From assembly GCA_947175045.1 (NCBI GenBank), contig CAMWLH010000009.1, forward strand, positions 1 through 16,397: a stretch of 16,397 nucleotides of DNA, in the 5' to 3' direction. The position numbers and the translations under genes are program-made. Under the pieces are notes generated by a model. It saw only the letters and a program-made list of their open reading frames with translations, made no database searches and had not been told where the DNA came from. The stretch is from an uncultured Clostridia bacterium (GTDB lineage Bacteria > Bacillota > Clostridia > Oscillospirales > Ruminococcaceae). Below are positions 5,177 through 11,814 of the stretch, piece by piece (position 1 is the first letter of the stretch; each line of letters begins with the position of its first letter).

Positions 5177-7381
5177 TTATTCCGGAATTTGCAGGATCAA
5201 AGGATAATTAATCTTAAAAGAATCCGTACAGAAATTCCCCTTGACAACACACTGATAATTGCCTATATCGTACACCGCGTCATATACATTGCTGTCTTGC
5301 AAGTCGTACTCTATATATTTTGCGGATTTCTTATCGGCTCCGGGCTTGAAGACCACTTTAGTTGTACACTGCCTTAATGTATCCTCAATACCCTTGCCGT
5401 CTTCTGATGTAAGAAACGGGCTGATAAGGACTACCATTATCCCATACTTTCTCCCCTGTTTCAGCAGCTTTACCAATGGGGATTTCTGGTTAAGATCAAG
5501 TTCATGGCATTCATCTACTATAAGCATGCATTTATTTGAGCTCTTCTGCGTTGATTTAAATTTATATAATTCCGTAAACAGCCTATCAATCGTATCCTTG
5601 TCATCGGCTTCAAGAACAGTAATTTTATCGGTGCTGCACCACCTTTGCCAGTTTAACCTACCGCTGCAATACAGAGCCCTGACAGCCTCAACTAAATCAT
5701 CCTTCCCCTCTTCATTATCAAACAGCGGAAAGTAATCATCTTCCCACTTCTTTAAATCAGCAGCAACAGCAGTATCTTCAACGCTTTCTTCAAGAATATT
5801 AAGCAGGCAGCGGCACTGTTCGGACAGATTCTCTTGCTTTACTGCATTGAATATATCGCTTAACGCTGCCTTACTGCCGTTGGAGACATCAAATAGATCC
5901 ACATAATCAGCATCATCAAAATCCAATGTGCTGCCCGCAACTCCGATGTTCAGCACTTCAATGCCCTGGCGGTGCGCCTCGACAGCAAACTTTTTAACAG
6001 CGTGACTTTTTCCGGAACCGCTTACTCCCGAAACATACATATGACAATTCTCGCTGTGGTCGTATTTATTTATGCAAAAATATATCTGACTGTCGCCATT
6101 TAAGCCGAACGGAATTTTTTTATACGGCTGGTTTTCGGTAAATTCGCTGATGTGCATGCGCACTTCTCCGAACTCGTAAAGCTTTGACAACGGGATAACA
6201 TAAAAATTATGAACTCCCGATTTTGTTTTAACATTCTTTTGAAATTTATCTTTCTGAGTATCAAGAAAGCCATCATCATTAAGCTGCTTTATCAACAAAT
6301 TACTTTCCATATTCAAACCGGCAGCTGCATCCACAAACAACGGTCTGGTTATGCATAGGCAATCATTCCAAAGGTAAAGCGTTTTTTGATCGTCAGTATC
6401 GGGGGTATAATCATGCGCATCCTTAAGCTGCAAATTACAACTTTTTAAATAGCTGCAAAACTTTTCGGTGAGCAGCGAGCTATCAACAGAAGCCGAATCT
6501 AACCAATTATAGAACCTATTATCAATCTCTTTGGCTATCTCCTCGGAAAAAACGGTGTACTTCAAAATCGTCCTTGCCGCTCCAAGCAATACCGCAAAGA
6601 AGTCGGTTTTAGGCGACTCGTTCTGCTCTTCGGAAATCTTTTGTCTGAAATTATTTATCGCAATAAGCAGATCAGACGCAAAGCGTTCATTATCCATCAT
6701 CATCTTCTGAAACCAGCATAAAATACCGGTCAGGTCAGAGGGATCAGTGGTGCTGTACGGAATGATAAAGTATTTACTCATATCAAACTTTTTTAACTGC
6801 GACCGATTGTCAAAAACCAGAATAGGCAATCCCGATTCTTTTGGAAAACCACTCAAAATGCCATTCATTCCAACATCTCCGGATAACTTAGGCAGAAATT
6901 TTTTTAATTTGTAATCAGTTTCACCATTCGCGACAAAGAGTACAATACCATTACTATCAAGGATTTCCGCGTTATATTCAGATAATCTCATTTTTCGGCT
7001 CTCATCAAGACTATACATTTTGGAAAGCTCATCGACAGCTCTGCCCAAATCATTTGCACAAAATGAGACCGCCGTTCTTATGTCCAACTTGTTCACAGAC
7101 AGGAAAAGCGTGACTTTTGATACACAGCCAAGCGCCAGAAGGAACAGATTCAAATCTCCGTTAACCTTATCTTTAATGCATAAACTGATCTTTTCTTTTA
7201 CCCAAAGCCCGTCAGCGGCTTTCTGACGAATTAAGTGCTCGTCTCTATAAAACGGTCTGCCATCTTCTCCAATGCTATTACACGGTTCAGCGAGCGTCTG
7301 CGCCGTGTTATATTTTGTGAACAGCCACTCCATTATGTATTTTAAATTAATGCCGCTCAAAATCTCAACACCGTTGCTCAT
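5177..7381 (-). CDS. HerA/FtsK-superfamily P-loop ATPase with unrecognised N-terminal region
   Basis: 734-aa protein. The C-terminal third is a P-loop motor: Walker A GVSGSGKS at 452-459, Walker B MLIVDE at 619-624 followed by CHEL, then LLKQGRKYGIMVVLISP (about 639-655), the helix/strand seen in HerA, VirB4 and FtsK relatives that pump or unwind DNA. Residues about 335-400 (ITRPLFVDAAAG, LLIKQLNDDGFLDTQ, KSGVHNFYVIPLSKL) look like a winged-helix module such as those in DUF927-type phage helicases; that is a weak resemblance. Residues 1-330 match nothing I know. No signal peptide or membrane span. The start ATG overlaps the stop of a small upstream frame (ATGA), so translational coupling is likely; its own ribosome site is weak. 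The family often works in conjugation or anti-phage complexes; here no partner gene is intact beside it. Confidence 0.75.
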   Translation of the reverse strand: MSNGVEILSGINLKYIMEWLFTKYNTAQTLAEPCNSIGEDGRPFYRDEHLIRQKAADGLWVKEKISLCIKDKVNGDLNLFLLALGCVSKVTLFLSVNKLDIRTAVSFCANDLGRAVDELSKMYSLDESRKMRLSEYNAEILDSNGIVLFVANGETDYKLKKFLPKLSGDVGMNGILSGFPKESGLPILVFDNRSQLKKFDMSKYFIIPYSTTDPSDLTGILCWFQKMMMDNERFASDLLIAINNFRQKISEEQNESPKTDFFAVLLGAARTILKYTVFSEEIAKEIDNRFYNWLDSASVDSSLLTEKFCSYLKSCNLQLKDAHDYTPDTDDQKTLYLWNDCLCITRPLFVDAAAGLNMESNLLIKQLNDDGFLDTQKDKFQKNVKTKSGVHNFYVIPLSKLYEFGEVRMHISEFTENQPYKKIPFGLNGDSQIYFCINKYDHSENCHMYVSGVSGSGKSHAVKKFAVEAHRQGIEVLNIGVAGSTLDFDDADYVDLFDVSNGSKAALSDIFNAVKQENLSEQCRCLLNILEESVEDTAVAADLKKWEDDYFPLFDNEEGKDDLVEAVRALYCSGRLNWQRWCSTDKITVLEADDKDTIDRLFTELYKFKSTQKSSNKCMLIVDECHELDLNQKSPLVKLLKQGRKYGIMVVLISPFLTSEDGKGIEDTLRQCTTKVVFKPGADKKSAKYIEYDLQDSNVYDAVYDIGNYQCVVKGNFCTDSFKINYPLILQIPE

Positions 7382-7605
7382 ATCGCCCTGCTTGCGGTCG
7401 CAGCCGCCGCGGTCACATTCAATACCGAGTCGTCTATTCGCTCATTAAAATCCGCCAAACGCTCCGCTTGACCTTTGTCTTCATAGTATCGGCTTTGCTG
7501 CTTTCGCTTCAAGGCTCGCTTTGCTGTGCCCTTTTTCAGCTTTGCCGCTTTTGTTTCCTTGCTTTGGCTTCTTGTTTTAGGTGTTGTCGTGCGTTTTGCT
7601 CTTCT
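7378..7605 (-). pseudogene. 3' remnant of a basic reading frame coupled to the ATPase gene
   Basis: An open frame of 75 codons follows a TAG at 7606-7608 and ends in TGA overlapping the ATPase ATG. It is rich in Lys/Arg (KETKAAKLKKGTAKRALKRK) and ends in a helix-like stretch, YYEDKGQAERLADFNERIDD. It has no in-frame ATG; the first alternative is a TTG at 7512, which would give 44 aa. Its upstream end abuts the relaxase fragment on the other strand at about 7620, so its beginning was probably lost in the rearrangement that brought the relaxase piece. An adjacent frame (7610-7530) also reads as plausible charged protein, so a frameshift is possible. Function unknown. Confidence 0.4.
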
Positions 7606-7621
7606 CTATGCGTATATTCTG

Positions 7622-7825
7622 GGCTGGCAGATAGCCGCTTATTATGCACACAGGTATCAGATTGTATTCGGAGTTCACGAGAACACGGAAAATTTGCACA
7701 TACATTTCGTGTTTAATACGGTCAGCTTTGTTGACGGTCTTAAATACAACAATATGGATAAACTGAATGCCTATGTCAACAAAACCTATAACGAGTACAC
7801 AGAAAATGTTCAGTATCGTATGTAA
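7622..7825 (+). pseudogene. Fragment of a mobilisation relaxase (MobA/Pre-MobP type)
   Basis: About 68 codons (GWQIAAYYAHRYQIVFGVHENTE, split here for clarity at VHENTE, then NLHIHFVFNTVSFVDGLKY) match the metal-binding His-X-His core of plasmid and ICE relaxases, which nick DNA at oriT. The N-terminal catalytic tyrosine region and the rest of the protein are absent: upstream the frame runs into hydrophobic sequence antisense to another gene, and it ends with TAA shortly after the core. It is therefore a relic of a conjugative or mobilisable element, not a working gene. Confidence 0.65.
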
Positions 7826-7877
7826 TCATGTACAAACTCAATTACATATTATTACTTTAGTAAAGGAGTTGATAGCT

Positions 7878-8078
7878 ATGCCGCGCAAAGCACCCGAAAT
7901 AAAAGTGATAATTCACATGCCGGAGGACAAAGCCTCTCTGGACGCTCTCCAGGAAAGTACCAACGAGCTCTTCTGCCACATAGTAGAAAAGAAATTCAGA
8001 AACCTCAATCTTACAGATAAGGAACGCGCCTATGTCGTTAAACGGATAACAGAAAATCTTAATGCACAGGCTACATAA
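7878..8078 (+). CDS. Small hypothetical protein (66 aa) of a mobile element
   Basis: 66-aa protein with a basic, strand-like beginning (MPRKAPEIKVIIHMPED) followed by two predicted helices (SLDALQESTNELFCHIVEKKF and DKERAYVVKRITENLNAQ). An AAAGGAG site 9 bases before the ATG at 7878 supports the start. It lies 52 bases after the relaxase fragment in the same direction, so it probably belonged to the same conjugative element. I do not recognise the family; the shape would fit a small DNA-binding or accessory protein, but that is a guess. Confidence 0.6.
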   Translation: MPRKAPEIKVIIHMPEDKASLDALQESTNELFCHIVEKKFRNLNLTDKERAYVVKRITENLNAQAT

Positions 8079-8106
8079 ACAAGTCCGTTTAGAGCAAGGG
8101 AGCAGT

Positions 8107-8160
8107 ATGCAGAAGTTCTCCAAAATCATTACACAAAAACGACAGATATGCAAGAGATAA
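8107..8160 (+). pseudogene. 17-codon frame, possible N-terminal stub of a serine recombinase
   Basis: AGGGAG lies 6 bases before an ATG that opens MQKFSKIITQKRQICKR and then stops (TAA). Many clostridial large serine recombinases begin with a similar basic stretch just before the catalytic domain, and they commonly follow a small gene like the one at 7878. It may be the stub of a deleted recombinase, or chance. Confidence 0.25.
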
Positions 8161-8165
8161 GAATT

Positions 8166-8200
8166 GCGGCAGTGCCAAATTGGTGCTGCCGCTTCCCTCT
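8166..8200 (+). terminator. Hairpin with T-rich tail
   Basis: GCGGCAGTGCCA (8166-8177) pairs with TGGTGCTGCCGC (8181-8192) using two G-U pairs and a 3-base loop, then TTCCCTCTTATTTTTT. Fits the end of the transcript carrying the 66-aa gene. Confidence 0.55.
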
Positions 8201-8268
8201 TATTTTTTATGGTGTAGTCGCCTGCCCTATACCTATTATAACTTTTGGATTGCATCTAAAGATTTTTT

Positions 8269-8293
8269 CCACCGGATCAGCCGGTGGTTTTTT
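8269..8293 (+). terminator. Strong rho-independent terminator
   Basis: CCACCGG and CCGGTGG pair around ATCAG and are followed by six or more T residues. It is the second terminator in tandem after the plus-strand relic genes. Confidence 0.8.
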
Positions 8294-8306
8294 CGTTAAA
8301 GCTACA

Positions 8307-8346
8307 CTAATAAGAGCCGGCATTCTATGAATCCGGCTCTTATTAG
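8307..8346. repeat. Perfect 14-base inverted repeat
   Basis: CTAATAAGAGCCGG (8307-8320) and CCGGCTCTTATTAG (8333-8346) flank a 12-base loop. There is no long T-run on either side. It lies 70 bases past the stop of the Rpn-type gene and may act as its terminator or mark an end of an inserted unit. Confidence 0.6.
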
Positions 8347-8415
8347 TAAAAGATTTTCAATGCAAATAAAAGAGAATTACTGAGCTTTTCACAATTGTAT
8401 TTATATTCCAAATAA

Positions 8416-9258
8416 CTACTGGTTTTTCTCGCAATATTTTTCATATGTCTGCATATCAAGCTTGGTATGTTTCAAAGCTTTATCCAAAGGCATTCCATCA
8501 TCTATGAGTGATTTTATTGTTTCGATTTTTCCCTTGATTTTGCCCTCAATTATACCCTCATTACGCTGCACTAAGCCATACTCTTTCGCATAATCTTTAG
8601 CATACTCTTCCACTGCTTTGCACATGGTATCAACCCCCTCATTCTGAATTTTGTGGTATTTCACCTGCTGTGACAGCGCGCCGAAATTATTGTTTTCCGC
8701 TTCGCTCTTTTTCAGATATTGAAGCAGGGCGGACAAATCGGTGCCGTCCTGAACCGCGGTATTATAATAAAGCAGATGTATTCCGCTGGAGTACTCCCTG
8801 TCGGTCCCCTTAACGTATTGTACGATCTCGTAATGATTTTTATTCAGGTCGAACGAATCAAAATCCGATATAAAAATCATGTACAGCTCGGGAAGGTCCG
8901 AATAATCCTTCCCCTTTTCCAGGTATGACCAATCAATAGCTGTATGATAATAACGCAGTCTGCGCTCATGATTTTTCTTGTCGCCGATCTGTATCTCAAC
9001 ATCGTACAGGTTATGTTTTTCGTCCTCCACAATCGCGTCCAGCACTATTGAATGATCCTGGATATTTCGGATGGAATATTGGGTCTTATTCTCAATTACT
9101 TTTATCGGCTTTCCCAACAGCGCTGTGAGCAGATACTCACAAGCCCCCCTGTTCTCGAGCACTACCGAGAAAAATGTGTCGTCCATCAGGTTAAACTGTG
9201 CCACAAGCGCTTTTTTCTGCTCGAATGTACCTACCAGATCCTCATGTCTGATTACCAA
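8416..9258 (-). CDS. Rpn-family recombination-promoting nuclease / PD-(D/E)XK 'transposase'
   Basis: 280-aa protein of the PD-(D/E)XK nuclease family (PDDEXK_2/Rpn). Family members are DNA endonucleases that stimulate recombination or act in phage defence. The catalytic core is visible: Asp74 in IVLDAIVEDE and Glu88-X-Gln90 in YDVEIQIGD, preceded by ALLGKPIKVIE. The C-terminal end has the usual charged helical tail with repeated KG/EG (EGIIEGKIKGKIETIK) and a DGMPLDKALKHT motif. The TTG at 9258 was chosen: AGGGGGTGGG lies just upstream and the promoter's start point (near 9275) falls downstream of the only longer alternative, a GTG at 9291. It is monocistronic and ends in TAG. Such genes often occur in many copies per genome; nothing here shows that it moves. 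Confidence 0.85.
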   Translation of the reverse strand: MVIRHEDLVGTFEQKKALVAQFNLMDDTFFSVVLENRGACEYLLTALLGKPIKVIENKTQYSIRNIQDHSIVLDAIVEDEKHNLYDVEIQIGDKKNHERRLRYYHTAIDWSYLEKGKDYSDLPELYMIFISDFDSFDLNKNHYEIVQYVKGTDREYSSGIHLLYYNTAVQDGTDLSALLQYLKKSEAENNNFGALSQQVKYHKIQNEGVDTMCKAVEEYAKDYAKEYGLVQRNEGIIEGKIKGKIETIKSLIDDGMPLDKALKHTKLDMQTYEKYCEKNQ

Positions 9259-9281
9259 TATCCCACCCCCTCTTTTTGTAT

Positions 9282-9310
9282 ATTTTATCACAAATGCTGC
9301 GGTTTGTCAA
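9282..9310 (-). promoter_or_regulatory. Sigma-A promoter of the Rpn-type gene
   Basis: Minus strand: -35 TTGACA (9310-9305), 17 bases, -10 TAAAAT (9287-9282). Start near 9275, leaving a leader of about 17 bases with the ribosome site before the TTG start. Confidence 0.75.
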
Positions 9311-9379
9311 GTGTGGTATTATAAAAGACATAGCCGTATTCTGACATGCAGCGAATTTCTCCGGTTGCGCAAAAATTTC

Positions 9380-9408
9380 TTGATTTTTTCTCTGAAATAT
9401 GCTAAAAT
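9380..9408 (+). promoter_or_regulatory. Promoter of the HEPN-MNT pair
   Basis: -35 TTGATT (9380-9385), 17 bases, -10 TAAAAT (9403-9408); start near 9415, about 60 bases before the first gene. Confidence 0.6.
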
Positions 9409-9475
9409 ATAAAATGTATAAGGAATCCCGCGTTACGCAAGATGAAATCAGCAAAAAGCCGAGGAGCGATTGGAT

Positions 9476-9766
9476 ATGAAATATAATATTCCCGAAAGGG
9501 TTTTGAAAGATATTGCTGTCTTTGCCATTAAACACGATATTCAAAAAATCGTGCTGTTTGGCTCTCGCGCCAGAGGCACGCACAGAGAGCGCAGCGATAT
9601 TGATATTGCAGTAAGCGGCGGTGACGCAGACGCGTTTTATTGGGATATAAAGGAAAATGTTCATTCACTATTATCCTTTGATATAGTTGATCTCGATTCC
9701 GGAGCTTCCGAGGACTTAAAAAAAGAAATTGAAAAAGACGGAGTTATATTATATGAAAAAGTTTGA
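9476..9766 (+). CDS. MNT-type nucleotidyltransferase, antitoxin of a HEPN-MNT pair
   Basis: 96-aa minimal nucleotidyltransferase of the HI0073/MNT family. The fold's signature is complete: IVLFGSRARGTHRERSDIDIAV gives Gly29-Ser30 for nucleotide binding and metal-binding Asp41 and Asp43; a third acidic residue lies in FDIVDLD (Asp69 or Asp72). Known members neutralise the partner HEPN RNase by adding AMP to it (type VII toxin-antitoxin). The ATG at 9476 was chosen because GAGGAG lies 9 bases upstream; a TTG two codons earlier sits too close to that site. The next gene starts 14 bases before this one stops, so the two are made together. Ends in TGA. Confidence 0.88.
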   Translation: MKYNIPERVLKDIAVFAIKHDIQKIVLFGSRARGTHRERSDIDIAVSGGDADAFYWDIKENVHSLLSFDIVDLDSGASEDLKKEIEKDGVILYEKV

Positions 9767-10151
9767 TAATTTCATCAATTGCCTGAATATTCTTAAAGAT
9801 GCGAATTTTGAATTTGCATATGAAAATGATATATACAGGATAGGGGTTATCGGTCAGTTTAACTTGACGTTTGAGCTTGCATGGAAAGCTTTGCAGGAGA
9901 TACTGAGACTCCATGGAGCGGAAAGTGCTGAAACGAGCTCTCCCAGGGAAATACTTCAGCTGGGCTACAAACTCGGTTTTTTAAATAATTCTGCCGTATG
10001 GCTCACTATGCTGAAAAAAAGAAATAGTTTATTTCATATATACGATGAGGATGAAACAGACGAATTGCTCATTCTTATCTGTGACAGCTTTATTCCCGCA
10101 TTTACTGTTTTGCGTGATACGCTAAAAATAAAGCTTGATGAAGTTGAGTAA
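9753..10151 (+). CDS. HEPN-domain protein (HI0074-like), toxin of a HEPN-MNT pair
   Basis: 132-aa all-helical protein of the nucleotidyltransferase substrate-binding family. The HEPN RNase motif R-X4-H is present as Arg90-Asn-Ser-Leu-Phe-His95, and GQFNLTFELAWKALQEIL is the conserved helix that packs against the partner. In characterised pairs the HEPN subunit cleaves RNA and is silenced by the MNT subunit encoded beside it. The ATG at 9753 overlaps the MNT gene by 14 bases and has GACGGAG upstream. It ends in TAA just before the CGTTCG repeat cluster. Role as a toxin is inferred from the intact RX4-6H motif and pairing; older annotation calls the family 'substrate-binding subunit'. Confidence 0.87.
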   Translation: MKKFDNFINCLNILKDANFEFAYENDIYRIGVIGQFNLTFELAWKALQEILRLHGAESAETSSPREILQLGYKLGFLNNSAVWLTMLKKRNSLFHIYDEDETDELLILICDSFIPAFTVLRDTLKIKLDEVE

Positions 10152-10164
10152 ATTAACTTTTGCC

Positions 10165-10267
10165 CGTTCGTTTAACGAACGTTTACCGAACAGAAAATAT
10201 CCCCTTGAAAATCAGTCGTTTTCAAGGGGATTTTCGTTCGTATACCCGTTCGCAAATCAACGTTCGG
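10165..10267. repeat. Cluster of CGTTCG/CGAACG repeats, candidate resolvase site
   Basis: CGTTCGTT-T-AACGAACG is a near-perfect palindrome at 10165-10181. Further half-sites: ACCGAAC at 10185-10191, CGTTCG at 10235-10240 and 10247-10252, and CGTTCGG at 10261-10267. Their density within 103 bases directly beside the small serine resolvase gene suggests a res-like or inversion site. The terminator hairpin 10199-10231 lies inside the cluster. Confidence 0.45.
10199..10231. terminator. Bidirectional terminator between the HEPN gene and the resolvase gene
   Basis: ATCCCCTTGAAAA and TTTTCAAGGGGAT make a perfect 13-base stem with a 7-base loop, between convergent gene ends. T-rich bases follow on both strands. 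Confidence 0.8.
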
Positions 10268-10279
10268 CAAACCTGCGTT

Positions 10280-10837
10280 TTACGGACACCTTAAATTTTT
10301 GTATAGGGTAGTTTTCCTGACACCGGTAAGCTCGTAGATTTCCTTAGCGGTATATTCTCCCGTGCGGTATAGTTTCACAGCCCTTTTAACCGATTCGGAA
10401 TTTGCTGGTGGTCTCCCGCCTTTTCTGCCTCTTGCCTTAGCGGCGGCTAACCCCTCGCGAGTTCTGTCCGCCAGAACATCGCGCTCAAATTGCGCAAGCG
10501 CGGACATCAGCGTAAACAGCAGCTTGCCTGTGCTGGATGTGGTGTCTATGGACTCTTTTAAAGAAACGAGGTTCACACCTTTAGAATTGAAAGTCTCCAT
10601 CAGCCAGATAAGGTCTTTCGTACTCCTGCCGAGGCGGGACAGAGATTCCACAACCACGGTATCTCCCTCGGTCAGCCGTTCCATCAGCTTTTCAAGCTCA
10701 GGACGGTTGCGTTTAGTGCCCGTCATTTTTTCGTTGTAGATTTTGTCCACTCCGTATTTTTCAAGCATATCAAGCTGGCGGTCAAGGCACTGCTGTTCCG
10801 TGGATACCCTTGCGTAGCCAAATGTAAAATTCTTCAT
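10280..10837 (-). CDS. Small serine resolvase/invertase (Pin/Tn3 resolvase type)
   Basis: 185-aa recombinase of the resolvase/invertase family. Catalytic domain: FGYARVSTEQQ with nucleophile Ser12, then GDTVVVESLSRLGRS, LMSALAQFERDVLADRTREG and the linker KARGRKGGRPP. The C-terminal helix-turn-helix is SVKRAVKLYRTGEYTAKEIYELTGVRKTTLYKNL. The family's usual length and all motifs are present, so it should be active. Its ATG overlaps the glutamine amidotransferase stop as TGATG, with GGGGAG upstream, so it is the last gene of the DUF960-amidoligase-amidotransferase operon and translationally coupled to it. Sites for it may be the CGTTCG cluster just beyond its 3' end. It could resolve or invert part of the island. 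Ends in TAA. Confidence 0.92.
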   Translation of the reverse strand: MKNFTFGYARVSTEQQCLDRQLDMLEKYGVDKIYNEKMTGTKRNRPELEKLMERLTEGDTVVVESLSRLGRSTKDLIWLMETFNSKGVNLVSLKESIDTTSSTGKLLFTLMSALAQFERDVLADRTREGLAAAKARGRKGGRPPANSESVKRAVKLYRTGEYTAKEIYELTGVRKTTLYKNLRCP

Positions 10838-11814
10838 CACAACTCCCCGCAATAATCATAACCAAGCAGCTCATACATTCCCTCATAGAAATCCCCGGGA
10901 TAATATAAGAGCTCCTCAATTGTTGCAGGATCATAGCCGTAATCGAGCAGCATATCAATATCGTCCTCCAAAATGCCGATGCTTGTTGCAAAGGCTTTTA
11001 ACTGGGATATTTCGGAGGTTTCCTGCTTTTCGTTTTCATCTTCGTGCCAATAGCGGCGCGACATATAGCACCTATAATCCCAGGCATTCAGATTGGTTGT
11101 ATCGAATTGAGTGCAAGTGAGCTTTCCTTTACTATCAATTCTAATGATATCACCGCACATCGCGCGGATTTCGGTATGTAGCAGCGTTAGCAATCCGAGC
11201 TTTGTAAGCGCTCTGTCGAGTATCTCTTTTGTACTGGCATACACATAAAAACCGTAGTTTTCATAGTGATATAGCACCAGCGGGTTATCCCCTTTGACAA
11301 AATACATATTATTTTTGTCGTCCAAAATTGTGAATACAAAAGAGCCCAAGACCTTTTCAGCCATTTTTGCGATGCTATCTGAATTTATCACATTAGAGTT
11401 CTCCAAGAGCTGCACCGCTATGTAACTATCGGTTTCTATCGGAGTTGAGGGGAGGTTCATTTCGGCTCGGAGTTTAAAATCATTTTGCAGAACGCCGTTA
11501 TGAGCAAGCGCGAACTCCATGCCGCCTATTTTACCCGAGAACGGGTGATTGTTTCGGTTGTCGGATTTATCACCCTGCGTTGCCATTCGGGTATGCCCCA
11601 TTATTATATTGGCATCGTCTTTCAAGTGAAGATGAAGTTTGTGAGCGGCAAGCGGGCGCTTGTATATTGTCAGGTGCTCTCTAGTGTTAAATGCAAAACC
11701 TGTAGCGTCTATACCGCGAATCTCGCACTCCTTTGAAAGCACTTTGAGCAGCTTCTCGCGCTGTTTCGTTGTAAAAACGCGATTGTAATCTATAAGTCCA
11801 AATATTGCGCACAT
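10837..11814 (-). CDS. Class II glutamine amidotransferase (Ntn hydrolase)
   Basis: 325-aa protein whose first ~220 residues form an N-terminal-nucleophile glutaminase like those of GlmS and PurF. Cys2 (MCAIFGL) becomes the nucleophile after Met removal; GHTRMATQG, NNHPF, ALAHNGVLQN and ETDSY are the expected substrate-pocket motifs. It would release ammonia from glutamine. There is no sugar-isomerase or phosphoribosyltransferase domain; instead a ~100-residue acidic tail follows (SRRYWHEDENEKQETSE onwards). The gene starts directly after the amidoligase stop (TAAATG) and the two were described together as predicted peptide- or metabolite-modifying systems in phages and plasmids (Iyer, Aravind and colleagues on amidoligases). 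Likely role: feed ammonia or process glutamyl groups for the amidoligase. Ends in TGATG shared with the resolvase. Confidence 0.88.
   Translation of the reverse strand: MCAIFGLIDYNRVFTTKQREKLLKVLSKECEIRGIDATGFAFNTREHLTIYKRPLAAHKLHLHLKDDANIIMGHTRMATQGDKSDNRNNHPFSGKIGGMEFALAHNGVLQNDFKLRAEMNLPSTPIETDSYIAVQLLENSNVINSDSIAKMAEKVLGSFVFTILDDKNNMYFVKGDNPLVLYHYENYGFYVYASTKEILDRALTKLGLLTLLHTEIRAMCGDIIRIDSKGKLTCTQFDTTNLNAWDYRCYMSRRYWHEDENEKQETSEISQLKAFATSIGILEDDIDMLLDYGYDPATIEELLYYPGDFYEGMYELLGYDYCGEL

Larger units (their letters stand above)
8079..8415. other. Intergenic stretch with three hairpins and a 17-codon frame
   Basis: No full gene is seen. It holds a 17-codon frame with a ribosome site (8107-8160), a terminator-like hairpin (8166-8192), a strong terminator (8269-8293) and a perfect 14-base inverted repeat (8307-8346), listed separately where supportable. 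Confidence 0.6.

Noticed and set aside
7468..7716. Cys/Leu-rich plus-strand frame resembling membrane segments
   Set aside because: Antisense to the basic remnant frame; Lys codons read backwards give Phe and Leu. No ribosome site.
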